A stretch of 64,000 nt of DNA, taken from contig NZ_CM001024.1 of assembly GCF_000160775.2 (NCBI RefSeq), forward strand, positions 1,352,113 through 1,416,112, in the 5' to 3' direction. Below, in pieces: positions 1 through 8,998 of the stretch; position 1 is the first letter of the stretch, and the number at the start of each line of letters is the position of its first letter. This DNA comes from Aeromicrobium marinum DSM 15272. Lineage in GTDB: Bacteria > Actinomycetota > Actinomycetes > Propionibacteriales > Nocardioidaceae. A program made the position numbers and the translations under genes. Below the pieces are notes generated by a model. The model was not told the DNA's origin. It did not search any database and saw nothing but the letters and a program-made list of their open reading frames with translations.

Positions 1-1177
1 GCTCGTCGTAGGACGACGTCATGCCGTACAGCGTCGGGTCGAAGTCGTCGGCGACGGCGGCCTCGGTCTCGTTGGCCTGCTTGAGCGACAGCGAGATGCG
101 ACGACGCTCCAGGTCGATGTCGATGATCTTGACCATGACGCTGTCGCCGATCTGCACGACCTGCTCGGGGATCTCGACGTGACGCTCGGCCAGCTCGGAG
201 ATGTGCACCAGGCCCTCGATGCCCTCCTCGACCCGCACGAACGCACCGAACGGGACCAGCTTGGTGACCTTGCCGGGCACGATCTGGCCGATCTGGTGGG
301 TCCGGGCGAAGTGCTGCCACGGATCCTCCTGCGTCGCCTTGAGCGACAGCGAGACGCGCTCGCGGTCCATGTCGACGTCGAGCACCTCGACGGTGACCTC
401 GTCGCCGACCTGGACGACCTCGTTCGGGTGGTCGATGTGCTTCCATGACAGCTCCGACACGTGGACGAGTCCGTCCACGCCGCCGAGGTCGACGAAGGCA
501 CCGAAGTTGACGATGGACGAGATGACGCCCTTGCGGACCTGGCCCTTCTTCAGCTCGGTGAGGAAGTTCTGACGGACCGCCGACTGGGTCTGCTCGAGCC
601 AGGCACGGCGCGACAGGACCACGTTGTTGCGGTTCTTGTCGAGCTCGATGATCTTGGCCTCGATCTTCTGACCGATGTACGGGTCGAGGTCGCGCACACG
701 ACGCATCTCGACCAGCGAGGCGGGGAGGAATCCACGGAGCCCGATGTCCATGATGAGGCCGCCCTTGACGACCTCGATGACCGTTCCCTCGACCACGCCG
801 TCCTCGGCCTTGATCTTCTCGATGTCGCCCCAGGCGCGCTCGTACTGCGCGCGCTTCTTGGACAGGATCAGACGGCCTTCCTTGTCCTCCTTCTGGAGGA
901 CGAGGGCCTCGACGGTGTCGCCCAGGGCGACGACCTCGTTGGGGTCGATGTCGTGCTTGATGCTCAGCTCGCGCGAGGGGATGACGCCCTCGGTCTTGTA
1001 GCCGATGTCGAGCAGGACCTCGTCGCGGTCGATCTTGACGATCGTGCCGTCGACGATGTCGCCGTCGTTGAAGTACTTGATGGTCTTGTCAATGGCGGCG
1101 AGGAAGTCCTCAGCGCTGCCGATGTCATTGACCGCAACCTGCGGTGCCGCAGAAGGAGTTGCGATGCTGGAAGTCAT
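1..1177 (-). CDS. rpsA: 30S ribosomal protein S1 (5' part, runs off window)
   Basis: This gene encodes ribosomal protein S1, which binds mRNA on the 30S subunit and helps recruit transcripts for initiation. About 392 N-terminal residues are present and the 3' end lies beyond position 1. Read on the minus strand, the protein starts MTSSIATPSAAPQVAVNDIG and holds four S1/OB-fold repeats, seen as recurring blocks such as GTVIEVVKGGLIMDIGLRGF, GVISSIVNFGAFVDLGG and GKVTKLVPFGAFVRVEEG, each followed by a VHVSEL/VHISEL or equivalent segment. The ATG at 1177 is the first start ahead of the conserved acidic segment DGDIVDGTIVKIDRDEVLLD. The 184 bp upstream to the next gene should carry the promoter and leader; a short ATGG reiteration lies at about 1191-1207. 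Identification is very secure; only the C-terminus is unseen. Confidence 0.97.
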   Translation of the reverse strand, partial: MTSSIATPSAAPQVAVNDIGSAEDFLAAIDKTIKYFNDGDIVDGTIVKIDRDEVLLDIGYKTEGVIPSRELSIKHDIDPNEVVALGDTVEALVLQKEDKEGRLILSKKRAQYERAWGDIEKIKAEDGVVEGTVIEVVKGGLIMDIGLRGFLPASLVEMRRVRDLDPYIGQKIEAKIIELDKNRNNVVLSRRAWLEQTQSAVRQNFLTELKKGQVRKGVISSIVNFGAFVDLGGVDGLVHVSELSWKHIDHPNEVVQVGDEVTVEVLDVDMDRERVSLSLKATQEDPWQHFARTHQIGQIVPGKVTKLVPFGAFVRVEEGIEGLVHISELAERHVEIPEQVVQIGDSVMVKIIDIDLERRRISLSLKQANETEAAVADDFDPTLYGMTSSYDE

Positions 1178-1361
1178 GAAGGATGGGCTCCGATGGATGG
1201 ATGGATGAGTTGTGACGGCCGATTCCCCTTGGATCGCAGCCCGCCGAGGAATCGACGGACAGTGCGAGCACGCGCCTGCTCGGTCCGAGACACGCACAGG
1301 TCACCAGCGCACCTACCAGACTAACGTCCGGCGGTCGACGCCGTGAACCCGGGGCGGACGG

Positions 1362-2621
1362 TCACGTCGGAGCGAGGAACGCCGTCAGCGCACGGGTGTA
1401 GAGGTCGACGTCCGCGGCGGCCATCTGTTCGCGCACCGAGTGCATGGCCCACTGCGGCGCTCCCACGTCGACCGTCGTGATGCCGGTGCGGGCCGCACTG
1501 AGGGGGCCGATGGTGGACCCGCACGGCAGGTCGGCCCGGTGCAGGTACGTCTGGAGCGGGACGCCGGCGGACTCGCAGGCCAGCGCGAAGGCCGCCGAGC
1601 CACGCGCGTCGGTGGCGTAGCGCAGGTTCTGGTTGATCTTCAGCACCGGTCCCCCGCCGGCGGTGATCCGGTGCTGCGGCTCGTGCCGGTCCGCGTGGTT
1701 GGGATGGGTGGCGTGGGCCATGTCGCCCGACGCGCACACCGACGCGGCCACGGCGCGGTGGTAGTCGTCCCGCGTGCCACCGGCGGCCAGCACGATGCGC
1801 TCGAGCACGGTGGCCAGGAGGTCGGACTGGGCACCACGCTCCGAGGTGCTGCCGACCTCCTCGTGGTCGAACAGGGCGAGCACGGGCCGGATGCCCTGCA
1901 CCGGCGCGGTCGCGGTCAGCGCGCGCATCCCCGCGAAGCAGGTGACCTGGTTGTCGAGGCGCGGCGCGGCCACGAACTCGCGGTCGGCCCCGACGAGCCG
2001 GCTCGGCTGCGTGTCGTGCGCCATCAGCTCGAAGCCGAGCACGTCGGCACGGTCGACGCCGACCGTCCCCGCCACCCACGCGACGACGTCGCCCCGGTGC
2101 CGGGCGCCCGACCAGATCGCGTCGAGATGCCGTTGGGGGTCGACCTCGATCTCCCGGCGCGCGGCGGACAGGTGGATGGCCAGGGACGGCACGCGCAGCA
2201 CCGGGTCGTCGACGTGCACCAGGCGGGTGGTGCCGTCCCGCAGCGCGAGGCGCCCGGAGAGGCCCAGATCACGGTCGAGCCACGTGTGCAGCCAGGCTCC
2301 GCCGTAGGGCTCGAGCGCCACGACGCCGAGCCCGTCGAAGCCGCGGTCGGGGTGCTGCTTCAGCCGCAGGTTGGGGCTGTCGGTGTGGCCGCCGACGATG
2401 CGGAACGCGTCCGCCGGCCCGGTGGACGACTCGGTCGACCACGCCACCAGCGAGCCGCCGCGGACGACGAGGTACCGGCCGGACGCGGCCGGCCACGGCT
2501 CCCGCTCGTCGAGCAGCTGCCACCCGGCCGCGGTCAGCTCGTCCGCCACGGTCGAACAGACGTGGAACGGGCTGGGCGACGCATCGACGAAGCGACACAG
2601 GTCCTGGGCGGGATCAACCAT
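1362..2621 (-). CDS. M18 family aminopeptidase (aspartyl aminopeptidase type)
   Basis: The 419-aa product is a cytosolic metallo-aminopeptidase of family M18, which removes N-terminal (often acidic) residues from peptides as a large dodecameric shell. Family marks seen are the N-terminal [15 protein letters not shown] block near residue 15, the zinc ligand motif [12 protein letters not shown] near residue 78, DHEEVGS in the middle, and [13 protein letters not shown] followed by [15 protein letters not shown] toward the C-terminus. The length fits the family (about 420-430 aa). The start is ATG at 2621 directly before the conserved N-terminal block. It is followed on the same strand, after 42 bp, by nothing co-directional upstream, and its 3' end is 184 bp from rpsA. 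Function is confident; the physiological substrate is not shown by sequence. Confidence 0.93.
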   Translation of the reverse strand: MVDPAQDLCRFVDASPSPFHVCSTVADELTAAGWQLLDEREPWPAASGRYLVVRGGSLVAWSTESSTGPADAFRIVGGHTDSPNLRLKQHPDRGFDGLGVVALEPYGGAWLHTWLDRDLGLSGRLALRDGTTRLVHVDDPVLRVPSLAIHLSAARREIEVDPQRHLDAIWSGARHRGDVVAWVAGTVGVDRADVLGFELMAHDTQPSRLVGADREFVAAPRLDNQVTCFAGMRALTATAPVQGIRPVLALFDHEEVGSTSERGAQSDLLATVLERIVLAAGGTRDDYHRAVAASVCASGDMAHATHPNHADRHEPQHRITAGGGPVLKINQNLRYATDARGSAAFALACESAGVPLQTYLHRADLPCGSTIGPLSAARTGITTVDVGAPQWAMHSVREQMAAADVDLYTRALTAFLAPT

Positions 2622-2663
2622 GCGGCCAGCCTAGGGCCGGCCGCACGGTTGGTCCCGGATCGG

Positions 2664-4799
2664 TCAGGCCGTCGGCCGCCGACGCAGGGCGGCGACACCG
2701 AGCCCCGCGGCGATCAGCACCGCGGCGGCGATGCCGCGGGTGACGTTGGCCGAGCCCTCGCCCGACTCACCGGCCAGCGTCATCCGCCAGGCGGCGAGCG
2801 CCGTCGCCCCCTCGGGGGCACCGAACGGCTGGGCCGACCCCGCCCGTGCAGCACTCGCCTCGATCAGCGCGTACTTCAGGCCGTAGTCCATCGCGGTCGC
2901 GTTGCCCACGTTGATCAGCTGTGACGTGCCCTGGTCCGAGAGGGTCTGGGCGCCCTCCGGCAGCGCCGGAGCGCTCCCGGCCGCGGTGGCGAGACCGTCG
3001 GCCAGCCGTCCCGAACCATCAGCGGCGTCGCCGAGACCGTCGGCCAGACGTCCGGCGCCGGACGAGAGGTCACCCGTGCCTGCGGCGAGCGTGCCCGCGC
3101 CGGCATCGAGCTTGCCGGCACCTGCGGCGAGGTCGCCCGTTCCGGCCGACAGCTGGTTGGCGCCCGCCGACAGCTGACCGAGTCCTGCCAGCAGGTCGTT
3201 GCCGCCGGTCTGCAGCAGCCCCACCCCGCCGAGCAGCCGGGCGAGGCCGTTCTTCAGCGTGCCGTCGGTCGCCGCCGCTCCCGCGGACGTCTGCGCGTCG
3301 ACCCCGTCCCTGATCTGGGCCGACCCGCCCTGGATCTGGGTGAGACCGCCGCGCACGGTGGTGTCGAGTCCGCCACGCACCTGGGTGATGGCGCCCACGG
3401 CCCCGGCGACGTTGCCCTGGATGGTGGCCTTCTCGAGCGAGTCCGGCAGGTCCGCGGCCGACGCACCGGCCGCGGCGAGCGCACCGAGTGCACCGTCGAG
3501 CCCGGCGAGCAGCTGGGCGTCGAGGGCACCGAGCAGCTGCGTCGCCCCGGTGTTGATCTGGCCGGCACCCGGGACGACCTGTCCGTTGAGCGTGGTCAGA
3601 CCGTTGTCGACCAGGGTCAGGCCGGCCTTGAGCTCCTCGAGCCCGCCGAGGAGCGCCGGCGCCTTGGCGCCCGCGTCCTTCAGGCCCTGCGCCAGGGCCC
3701 CGGCGCCGGCGTTGAGCTTGTTCGCCCCGGCCGTCAGGTCGCCGGTGCCTGCACTGAGCTGACCGGCACCGTCGCGCAGCTTCACCGCGCCCGCTGCGAG
3801 GGCCTGGGCCCCCGGTGCGGCCGTGCCGGCGAGGCCGGCGTTGAGCTCGCCCGCACCGTCGCGCAGCTGGAGCAGGCCGGCGACCAGGTCGGCGGCCCCG
3901 TCGCGGATCTTCAGCAGGTTGCCGTCGATCGTGGTGGCGCCGGCGGTCAGGTCGGCGCCGGTCGCGGCACCGGCGGCGTAGCTGTCGGCACCGCCGGAGA
4001 ACGACGGGCTCTCCAGCGGGTTGACCGGCAGCAGCGAGATGTTGGCGTCCGGCAGGACGCCGTCCTTGATCCGTGCGGTGTAGCCGAAGGTCGCGCGGTC
4101 GGACCCGATCGGCGGGAACAGCGTCATGGTGAACGAGAGCGACGTGCCGCCCTTGCCGTCACCGGCCGCGTTGGCCTCGGCGGACCGCACCTCAGTGAAG
4201 TTCGAGGGCAGGGTCGTGGTGAGCGAACCGACCATCGGGATCACGACCGCCTGCAGACGCGTCTGCTCCTGGCCCGAGCCGTCGAGGAAGACGACCTCCT
4301 GCTGCTCGGCGGTCATGTTGCGCACCGAGTACGAGACCTCCAGGTCGCCGGACGCGCCGACCAGGTCCGATGCGTCGACGTCCTTGCCGTCGAGGCGGTA
4401 GTCCACGTCGATCTCGACCGGAAGGTCGCCGTCGTAGTCCGCGACCGACCGGTAGCGCTGGGTGCCCGAGACGTCGGCGGTGACGCGCTGGACGCCGTCG
4501 CGGACCTCCCAGCCGCCGAAGCCGTCGAGGTTGCGCAGTCCGCCGGGGACCGGGTTGCTGATGTCGACCGATCCGCGCCCCGACAGCACGAGCTGTTCGT
4601 AGACGCGGGCGTTGACGACGGTGCCCGACGCGTCCATGCGGACCGAGACGGTCTCGGTGCTGGTGACGGCGACGTCGCCGTCGATGCTGTCGGCGGCGAA
4701 GGCGCCGGCGACCGTGGCCGGTGCCGCGGAGGCGGCGAGCACGAGGCAGGCCGTGGTGCCGATGCTCCAGGCGAGGCGGCGGGGCGTGGTGCTGTTCAT
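2664..4799 (-). CDS. Cell-surface protein with LxxG heptad repeats (YhgE/Pip-like)
   Basis: This 711-aa product begins with a signal peptide or anchor (MNSTTPRRLAWSIGTTACLVLAAS start region) and ends in one transmembrane helix followed by a short basic tail (RRRPTA), so it is probably a single-span, outward-facing envelope protein. Residues from about 330 to 620 consist of repeated L-x-x-G-A/T heptads (for example AGANKLNAGAGALAQGL, SAGTGDLAAGAGKLDAGAG), the pattern found in YhgE/Pip-type and MMPL-associated envelope proteins and often compared to phage tape measures. The N-terminal part is a beta-rich globular domain. ATG at 4799 overlaps the stop of the upstream gene (ATGA, 4796-4799), so the two are translationally coupled. 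The exact role is unknown; an envelope scaffold or secretion accessory is an inference. Confidence 0.8.
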   Translation of the reverse strand: MNSTTPRRLAWSIGTTACLVLAASAAPATVAGAFAADSIDGDVAVTSTETVSVRMDASGTVVNARVYEQLVLSGRGSVDISNPVPGGLRNLDGFGGWEVRDGVQRVTADVSGTQRYRSVADYDGDLPVEIDVDYRLDGKDVDASDLVGASGDLEVSYSVRNMTAEQQEVVFLDGSGQEQTRLQAVVIPMVGSLTTTLPSNFTEVRSAEANAAGDGKGGTSLSFTMTLFPPIGSDRATFGYTARIKDGVLPDANISLLPVNPLESPSFSGGADSYAAGAATGADLTAGATTIDGNLLKIRDGAADLVAGLLQLRDGAGELNAGLAGTAAPGAQALAAGAVKLRDGAGQLSAGTGDLTAGANKLNAGAGALAQGLKDAGAKAPALLGGLEELKAGLTLVDNGLTTLNGQVVPGAGQINTGATQLLGALDAQLLAGLDGALGALAAAGASAADLPDSLEKATIQGNVAGAVGAITQVRGGLDTTVRGGLTQIQGGSAQIRDGVDAQTSAGAAATDGTLKNGLARLLGGVGLLQTGGNDLLAGLGQLSAGANQLSAGTGDLAAGAGKLDAGAGTLAAGTGDLSSGAGRLADGLGDAADGSGRLADGLATAAGSAPALPEGAQTLSDQGTSQLINVGNATAMDYGLKYALIEASAARAGSAQPFGAPEGATALAAWRMTLAGESGEGSANVTRGIAAAVLIAAGLGVAALRRRPTA

Positions 4800-5323
4800 C
4801 GGGCGACCTCCTGGGCGCGGTGGTCGGACCGGTCGGACGCGTCGCGTCCCACGGTGAGGCCGGTGGCGACGGTGCCGACGGCTGCGGCCAGCAGGACGGC
4901 CGTGACCGCGCTGACCGACTCGGTGGTGAACAGCGGCGTGTTCGCCGTGAACGTGAACTCGTAGGCACCGGCCAGGGCGGCGACGCCCGTCAGCAGGCTC
5001 CACAGCGGCAGGCGACCGGCCGAGACGACGGTCACGACCGTCACGGCCAGGACGACTCCGGCCAGGGCCACGGCCCGACCGAGGTCGCTGTCGGGCAGGA
5101 CGCCCGCGCGGGCGCCGTACCCCGCCCAGGCGACCAGCAGGCCGGCCACGAAGCCGAGCACGCGCTCGGTGTGCGACCGGTCCGGCACGAGCCCGACGGC
5201 CCCGCCGAGGGCCACGCCGAGCAGCGCGACCGATGTGAGCTCGAGACCGAGCATTTCGCCGAGCAGGACCGTGCCTGCGGCGACCAGTGCCAAGGCGGCA
5301 CCGGCTCCGATGTTTTCCCTCAT
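4796..5323 (-). CDS. Small polytopic membrane protein of unknown function
   Basis: This 175-aa protein has about six hydrophobic segments (for example ALALVAAGTVLLGEMLGL, VALLGVALGGAVGLV, VLGFVAGLLVAWAGYGA, AVALAGVVLAVTVVTVVSA, ALAGAYEF and VTAVLLAAAVGTVATGL) and a charged C-terminal tail (RDASDRSDHRAQEVAR). I do not recognise a named family. It is the first gene of a two-gene operon: its stop overlaps the ATG of the LxxG-repeat envelope protein, which suggests the two act together in the membrane. The ATG at 5323 is immediately downstream of a cluster of TCACAC/GTGTGA half-sites (5326-5360), so transcription may be regulated. No catalytic motif is visible. Confidence 0.75.
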   Translation of the reverse strand: MRENIGAGAALALVAAGTVLLGEMLGLELTSVALLGVALGGAVGLVPDRSHTERVLGFVAGLLVAWAGYGARAGVLPDSDLGRAVALAGVVLAVTVVTVVSAGRLPLWSLLTGVAALAGAYEFTFTANTPLFTTESVSAVTAVLLAAAVGTVATGLTVGRDASDRSDHRAQEVAR

Positions 5324-5325
5324 GT

Positions 5326-5360
5326 GTGTGATCCGCGTGTCACACCCTCCCTAGGTGTGA
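5326..5360. promoter_or_regulatory. Candidate operator: three TCACAC/GTGTGA half-sites
   Basis: GTGTGA (5326-5331), TCACAC (5340-5345) and GTGTGA (5355-5360) form two overlapping dyads just upstream of the ATG at 5323. The right pair is a clean hairpin or operator, TCACACC-N7-GGTGTGA. A dimeric repressor site for the membrane-protein operon is an inference from position and symmetry. Confidence 0.4.
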
Positions 5361-5464
5361 AACTCCGCGGCAACCCTCCGGACACAGGAGAGCACGCAGA
5401 AGGGTCACCACCGGCGGTAACTCCGGGTGACAAGGTGTCGATCCGGTGTCGGCCGACCGGCGGG

Positions 5465-6661
5465 TCAGAACCGGCGGGCCAGGCGGATCAGCAGGCGGAC
5501 CGGACGCGAGCGCCGCGGCGGCCCGTCGGACCCTCCCACCGCGGCGCGGGCCGCCCACACGCCCCGCACGTACGAGCTGTCCCAGACGGCCCGCGACGGT
5601 CGCTCCTCGCTGGCGAGCAGCTTCTCGACCCGGTCCACCACCACCTCCGCCGGTGGGCGGTCCCGGCCGGCGAAGTAGCTCTCGCGCCAGGCCGGCGACA
5701 CCGTGCCGAGGTCGTCGTCGCCGACCTGTTCGAAGGTGCGCAGCAGCCCGCTGTCGATCAGCACCTGGTTGCCGTACCGCTCGTGCACCCCGAGATCGGC
5801 CACGAGCGCCACCCGGACGCCACGGTCCACCGCCTCCAGGCACGCCGTCGACGAGACCGTGAGCAGCAGGTCCACCCGCTCGAGCAGCGTCGTGATCGGC
5901 GTGTAGTCCAGGCGCAGGTTGGGCGGCAGGTCGACGCCGGCCAGCAGGTCCGCCGGATGGTGCTTCATGCGGTGGAAGGTGTCCTCCCCCGGTCGGTGCC
6001 GCGGCTTCAGCAGGACCTCGCGGTCCGGATGGCGTCGCGCGTAGTCGATCAGCCGCTCGTAGACGTAGCGCCGCTCGGCCTTGGACGTCGGGACGGTCGG
6101 CTGGTCGGCCCACAGGACGGTGCGCGGCGGCCCGGACCGGCGCACCGGGGCCGGCGCGGTGGACAGGAACGGCAGGCCGGCCAGGAGCAGGTGGTCGTCG
6201 GGGAACCCCAGCGCCGCCGCGACCTGCGAGAAGTGCGCCAGGTCGGCCCCGGAGTTCACCGCCACCACGTCGGTGCCGGCGCGGTCGAGGTACCCGGCCG
6301 TGATCTTCTCGATGATGATCCCGACCCACCCCGACACCAGCACCGGACCGGGCGCGGGCAGCGGCAGGGCGGCCAGGTCCCGGCAGAGGCGCTGCACCAG
6401 GGGCCCGGCCAGCGAGCACACCACGACGTCGCTGCCGGCCGCGGCCCGCACGATCGCGGCCCAGCTCATGGGCTCCACCGCCGCGAAACCCGCGTCGGCG
6501 ACCTGCTGGTCGGACAACGCCGACGACACGTCGCTGGGCGCGACGGTGGTGCAGACCATGCCGCGCGACTCCAGGGCCGTGCGCAGCGGTGCGCACCACT
6601 TCAGCTGGCTGTCGAACGCCGCCACCAGCAGCACCTGCGGCGGCTTCCCCGAGACGGTCAC
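5465..6661 (-). CDS. Putative glycosyltransferase of the DUF6716 type (nonulosonate cluster)
   Basis: The product is about 398 aa from the GTG at 6661 (VTVSGKPPQVLLVAAFDSQ). It is homologous to the gene at 8995-10272: both share DSxxKW near the N-terminus, L-P-F-L in the middle, a P-T/S-x-A-E-R segment, a KPRHRPGE / KVRARPGE block, PPNLRL / PPNLLL and a TVSSTACLEA / TVSSTALLEA motif. That last region resembles the sugar-nucleotide-binding lobe of GT-B transferases (S-S-T, E-A). It is divergent from neuA across a 197-bp promoter region. Its position next to neuA/neuB suggests transfer of a nonulosonic acid or related sugar to a surface polymer; that is inferred. The longer reading to 6880 is rejected because the extra N-terminus is low-complexity and lies over the promoter region. 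Confidence 0.7.
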   Translation of the reverse strand: MTVSGKPPQVLLVAAFDSQLKWCAPLRTALESRGMVCTTVAPSDVSSALSDQQVADAGFAAVEPMSWAAIVRAAAGSDVVVCSLAGPLVQRLCRDLAALPLPAPGPVLVSGWVGIIIEKITAGYLDRAGTDVVAVNSGADLAHFSQVAAALGFPDDHLLLAGLPFLSTAPAPVRRSGPPRTVLWADQPTVPTSKAERRYVYERLIDYARRHPDREVLLKPRHRPGEDTFHRMKHHPADLLAGVDLPPNLRLDYTPITTLLERVDLLLTVSSTACLEAVDRGVRVALVADLGVHERYGNQVLIDSGLLRTFEQVGDDDLGTVSPAWRESYFAGRDRPPAEVVVDRVEKLLASEERPSRAVWDSSYVRGVWAARAAVGGSDGPPRRSRPVRLLIRLARRF

Positions 6662-6858
6662 CGGGTCACCGTAGGACGCCGTCGTCCTGCCGTTCCAGCG
6701 CGGACGGCGTCGTTCACCCGAAGTTCTCCGATCGACGCCCGACGGCCCCCCAGACGTTCGGACGCCATTGTCATCTCGTTCACCACCGGGTCGCGATCCG
6801 TGCCTAGCGTCCCCCGGGAACGCACCTGCCCACCGCAGCACGTCGATGAGGAGTCCCG

Positions 6859-8118
6859 TTGAGCCAGCTGGCACCGGCACACCCTCCCGTGCCCTCCGGT
6901 CAGGAGCCGCCGGCCGCGGTCCGGCGCGGGGTCTGCGCCATCATCCCGGCCCGGGGCGGCTCCAAGGGCGTCCCCCGCAAGAACTTGCGTGAACTGGGCG
7001 GTGAACCCTTGGTCGGGCGTGCCGTCCGCACCCTGCGCGAGGTGGGCGGCATCGACGCGGTGATCGTCTCGACCGACGACGAGGAGATCGCCGACGCGGG
7101 TCGCGGCTACGGCGCCCTGGTCATCGAACGTCCCCGGCACCTGGCCGGCGACAGCGCCAGCTCGGAGTCGGCCCTGCGACACGCTCTCGACGAGCTGGGC
7201 AGCTACGGCTCCGTCCCCGACGTGACGGTGTTCGTCCAGGCCACCAGCCCGTTCATCACCCCTGCCGACGTCGACCGCGCGATCGCCCTGGTGCGCACCG
7301 GCGAGTGCGACGTGGCGTTCAGCGTCGCCCGCTCCCACGCCCACCTGTGGCGCGACGGCCCCGACGGACCGGTGGGCGTCAACCACGACACCACGACCCG
7401 CGCGCGCCGTCAGGACCGTGAGGCCGAGTTCGTCGAGACCGGTGCGTTCTACGTCCTGCGGACCCGGGGCTTCCTCGAGCACGGTCACCGCTTCTTCGGT
7501 CGCGTCCGGATGGTCGAGGTCGACGCCGCCGACGCGCTGGAGATCGACACGCCCGACGACCTGCGACTGGCCGAGCTGGTGCTCGCCCACCGCGAGGCAC
7601 ACCGGCCGACACCGCTGCGGGCCCGCGCCGTCGTCACCGACTTCGACGGGGTGCACACCAGCGACCGGGTCACGGTCGACGAGTTCGGGGTCGAGTCGGT
7701 CACCGTCAACCGCTCCGACGGCATGGGGGTGTCGATGCTGCGCAAGGCCGGCATCGCGATGCTGATCCTGTCGAGCGAGACCAACGGCGTCGTCGCGGCC
7801 CGGGCCGCCAAGCTCGGTGTCGACGTCATCCACGGCTGCGACGACAAGCCCACGGCCCTGCGCGCCTGGGCGGCCGAGAACGGCATCGCGCTGTCGGACA
7901 TCGCCTACCTCGGCAACGACGTCAACGACATCGGCTGCCTGCGTCTGGTCGGGTGGCCGGTCGCCGTCGCCGACGCCCATCCCGCTGCGTTGCACGCAGC
8001 CCACATCGTGCTCCGACGCCATGGTGGCGACGGAGTCGTCCGCGAGCTCGCCGACCGCGTGCTCGCGGGGACCACGTCACACGAGAGCAGCACCAGAGAG
8101 GGACGCAACCATGGCTGA
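6859..8118 (+). CDS. neuA: Acylneuraminate cytidylyltransferase fused to a HAD phosphatase
   Basis: This 419-aa bifunctional protein has two parts. Residues about 25-245 are a CMP-nonulosonate synthetase: IIPARGGSKGVPRKN at 28-42 binds CTP, followed by STDDEEIA and QATSPF. Residues about 255-415 are a KDO8P-phosphatase-like HAD domain with the nucleophile loop VTDFDGVHTSD (D261, D263), LSSETNG and the metal-binding LGNDVND (D354, D357). The first half activates the sugar acid; the second probably removes the 9-phosphate made by the synthase. The start is TTG at 6859 with GAGGAG 5 nt upstream. It overlaps neuB by 8 nt. The HAD fusion occurs in animal CMAS and in some bacteria. Whether the sugar is sialic, legionaminic or Kdn cannot be told from sequence. 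Confidence 0.9.
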   Translation: MSQLAPAHPPVPSGQEPPAAVRRGVCAIIPARGGSKGVPRKNLRELGGEPLVGRAVRTLREVGGIDAVIVSTDDEEIADAGRGYGALVIERPRHLAGDSASSESALRHALDELGSYGSVPDVTVFVQATSPFITPADVDRAIALVRTGECDVAFSVARSHAHLWRDGPDGPVGVNHDTTTRARRQDREAEFVETGAFYVLRTRGFLEHGHRFFGRVRMVEVDAADALEIDTPDDLRLAELVLAHREAHRPTPLRARAVVTDFDGVHTSDRVTVDEFGVESVTVNRSDGMGVSMLRKAGIAMLILSSETNGVVAARAAKLGVDVIHGCDDKPTALRAWAAENGIALSDIAYLGNDVNDIGCLRLVGWPVAVADAHPAALHAAHIVLRRHGGDGVVRELADRVLAGTTSHESSTREGRNHG

Positions 8119-8998
8119 ATGGCAACTGATCGGTGAGGAGATCGTCGGGCCCAAGCGCCCGACGTACGTGATCGGCGAGATCGGCATCAACCACAACGGC
8201 GACATCGAGGTCGCCAAGAAGCTGATCGACGTCGCGGCGCTCGCGGGGGCACAGGCGGTCAAGTTCCAGAAGCGGACCCCGGAGATCTCGACCCCTCCGG
8301 CGATGCGCGACACGATCCGCGAGACACCGTGGGGCGAGATGACCTACCTGGCCTACCGGTACCGGGTCGAGTTCGAGCAGGAGCAGTACCGCGAGATCGA
8401 CGAGTACGCCCGCAGCAAGGGTGTCGCGTGGTTCGCGTCGCCGTGGGACGTCCCCTCGGTCGACTTCCTCGAGGACCTCGGCGTGCCGACGCACAAGGTG
8501 GCCTCGGCCTCGGTGACCGACCTCGACCTGCTGCGCGCGCTCGCCGCCACCGGCAAGCCGATCGTGCTGTCGACCGGCATGAGCACGATCGAGCAGATCG
8601 ACATCGCCGTCGAGATCCTCTCGACCGACCGGCTCGTGCTGATGCACGCGACGTCGACCTACCCGCTGCCCGCGCAGGAGGCGAACCTGCGGATGATCCA
8701 CACCCTGCAGGAGCGCTACGGCGTCCCGGTGGGGTACTCCGGTCACGAACCCGGCCTGCAGATCTCGCTCGCGGCGGTGGCGATGGGGGCGTGCGCGGTC
8801 GAGCGCCACATCACCTTGGACCGCACCATGTGGGGCTCGGACCAGGCCGCGAGCCTGGAGCCGCACGGGTTCATGAGCCTGGTGCGCGACATCCGGATCC
8901 TCGAGATGGCCTTCGGCGACGGCGTCAAGCGCATCATGCCCGGCGAGGAGGCGCCGATGAAGCGGCTGCGCCGGCCGGTGGCGACCCCCGCCACGTGA
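8111..8998 (+). CDS. neuB: N-acetylneuraminate (nonulosonate) synthase, lacking the SAF domain
   Basis: The enzyme condenses phosphoenolpyruvate with a hexose or hexosamine (or its 6-phosphate) to form a nine-carbon sugar acid. The 295-aa product shows the NeuB TIM barrel: YVIGEIGINHNGD near residue 17, AVKFQKRTPE near 45, KVASASVTDLDLL, LSTGMSTIEQI, LMHATSTYPLP, GYSGHEPG and VERHITLDRTMWGSD. It ends at RLRRPVATPAT with no C-terminal SAF (antifreeze-like) domain, which most NeuB proteins of about 340-350 aa carry and which caps the partner subunit's active site. ATG at 8111 follows GAGAGG. It overlaps neuA by 8 nt and the next gene by 4 nt (GTGA), so the three are co-translated. Assignment to the family is firm; the precise substrate is open. 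Confidence 0.88.
   Translation: MAEWQLIGEEIVGPKRPTYVIGEIGINHNGDIEVAKKLIDVAALAGAQAVKFQKRTPEISTPPAMRDTIRETPWGEMTYLAYRYRVEFEQEQYREIDEYARSKGVAWFASPWDVPSVDFLEDLGVPTHKVASASVTDLDLLRALAATGKPIVLSTGMSTIEQIDIAVEILSTDRLVLMHATSTYPLPAQEANLRMIHTLQERYGVPVGYSGHEPGLQISLAAVAMGACAVERHITLDRTMWGSDQAASLEPHGFMSLVRDIRILEMAFGDGVKRIMPGEEAPMKRLRRPVATPAT

Noticed and set aside
1191-1207. ATGG reiteration before rpsA
   Set aside because: Only four short units; no evidence of a regulatory or mobile role.
2900-3900. Periodic sequence that might be a DNA tandem repeat or CRISPR
   Set aside because: Periodicity comes from LxxG heptads at the protein level (21-nt phase) with no conserved spacer/repeat structure.
4721-6862. 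713-codon plus-strand open frame
   Set aside because: Overlaps three minus-strand genes and their promoters; Q/R-rich shadow sequence.
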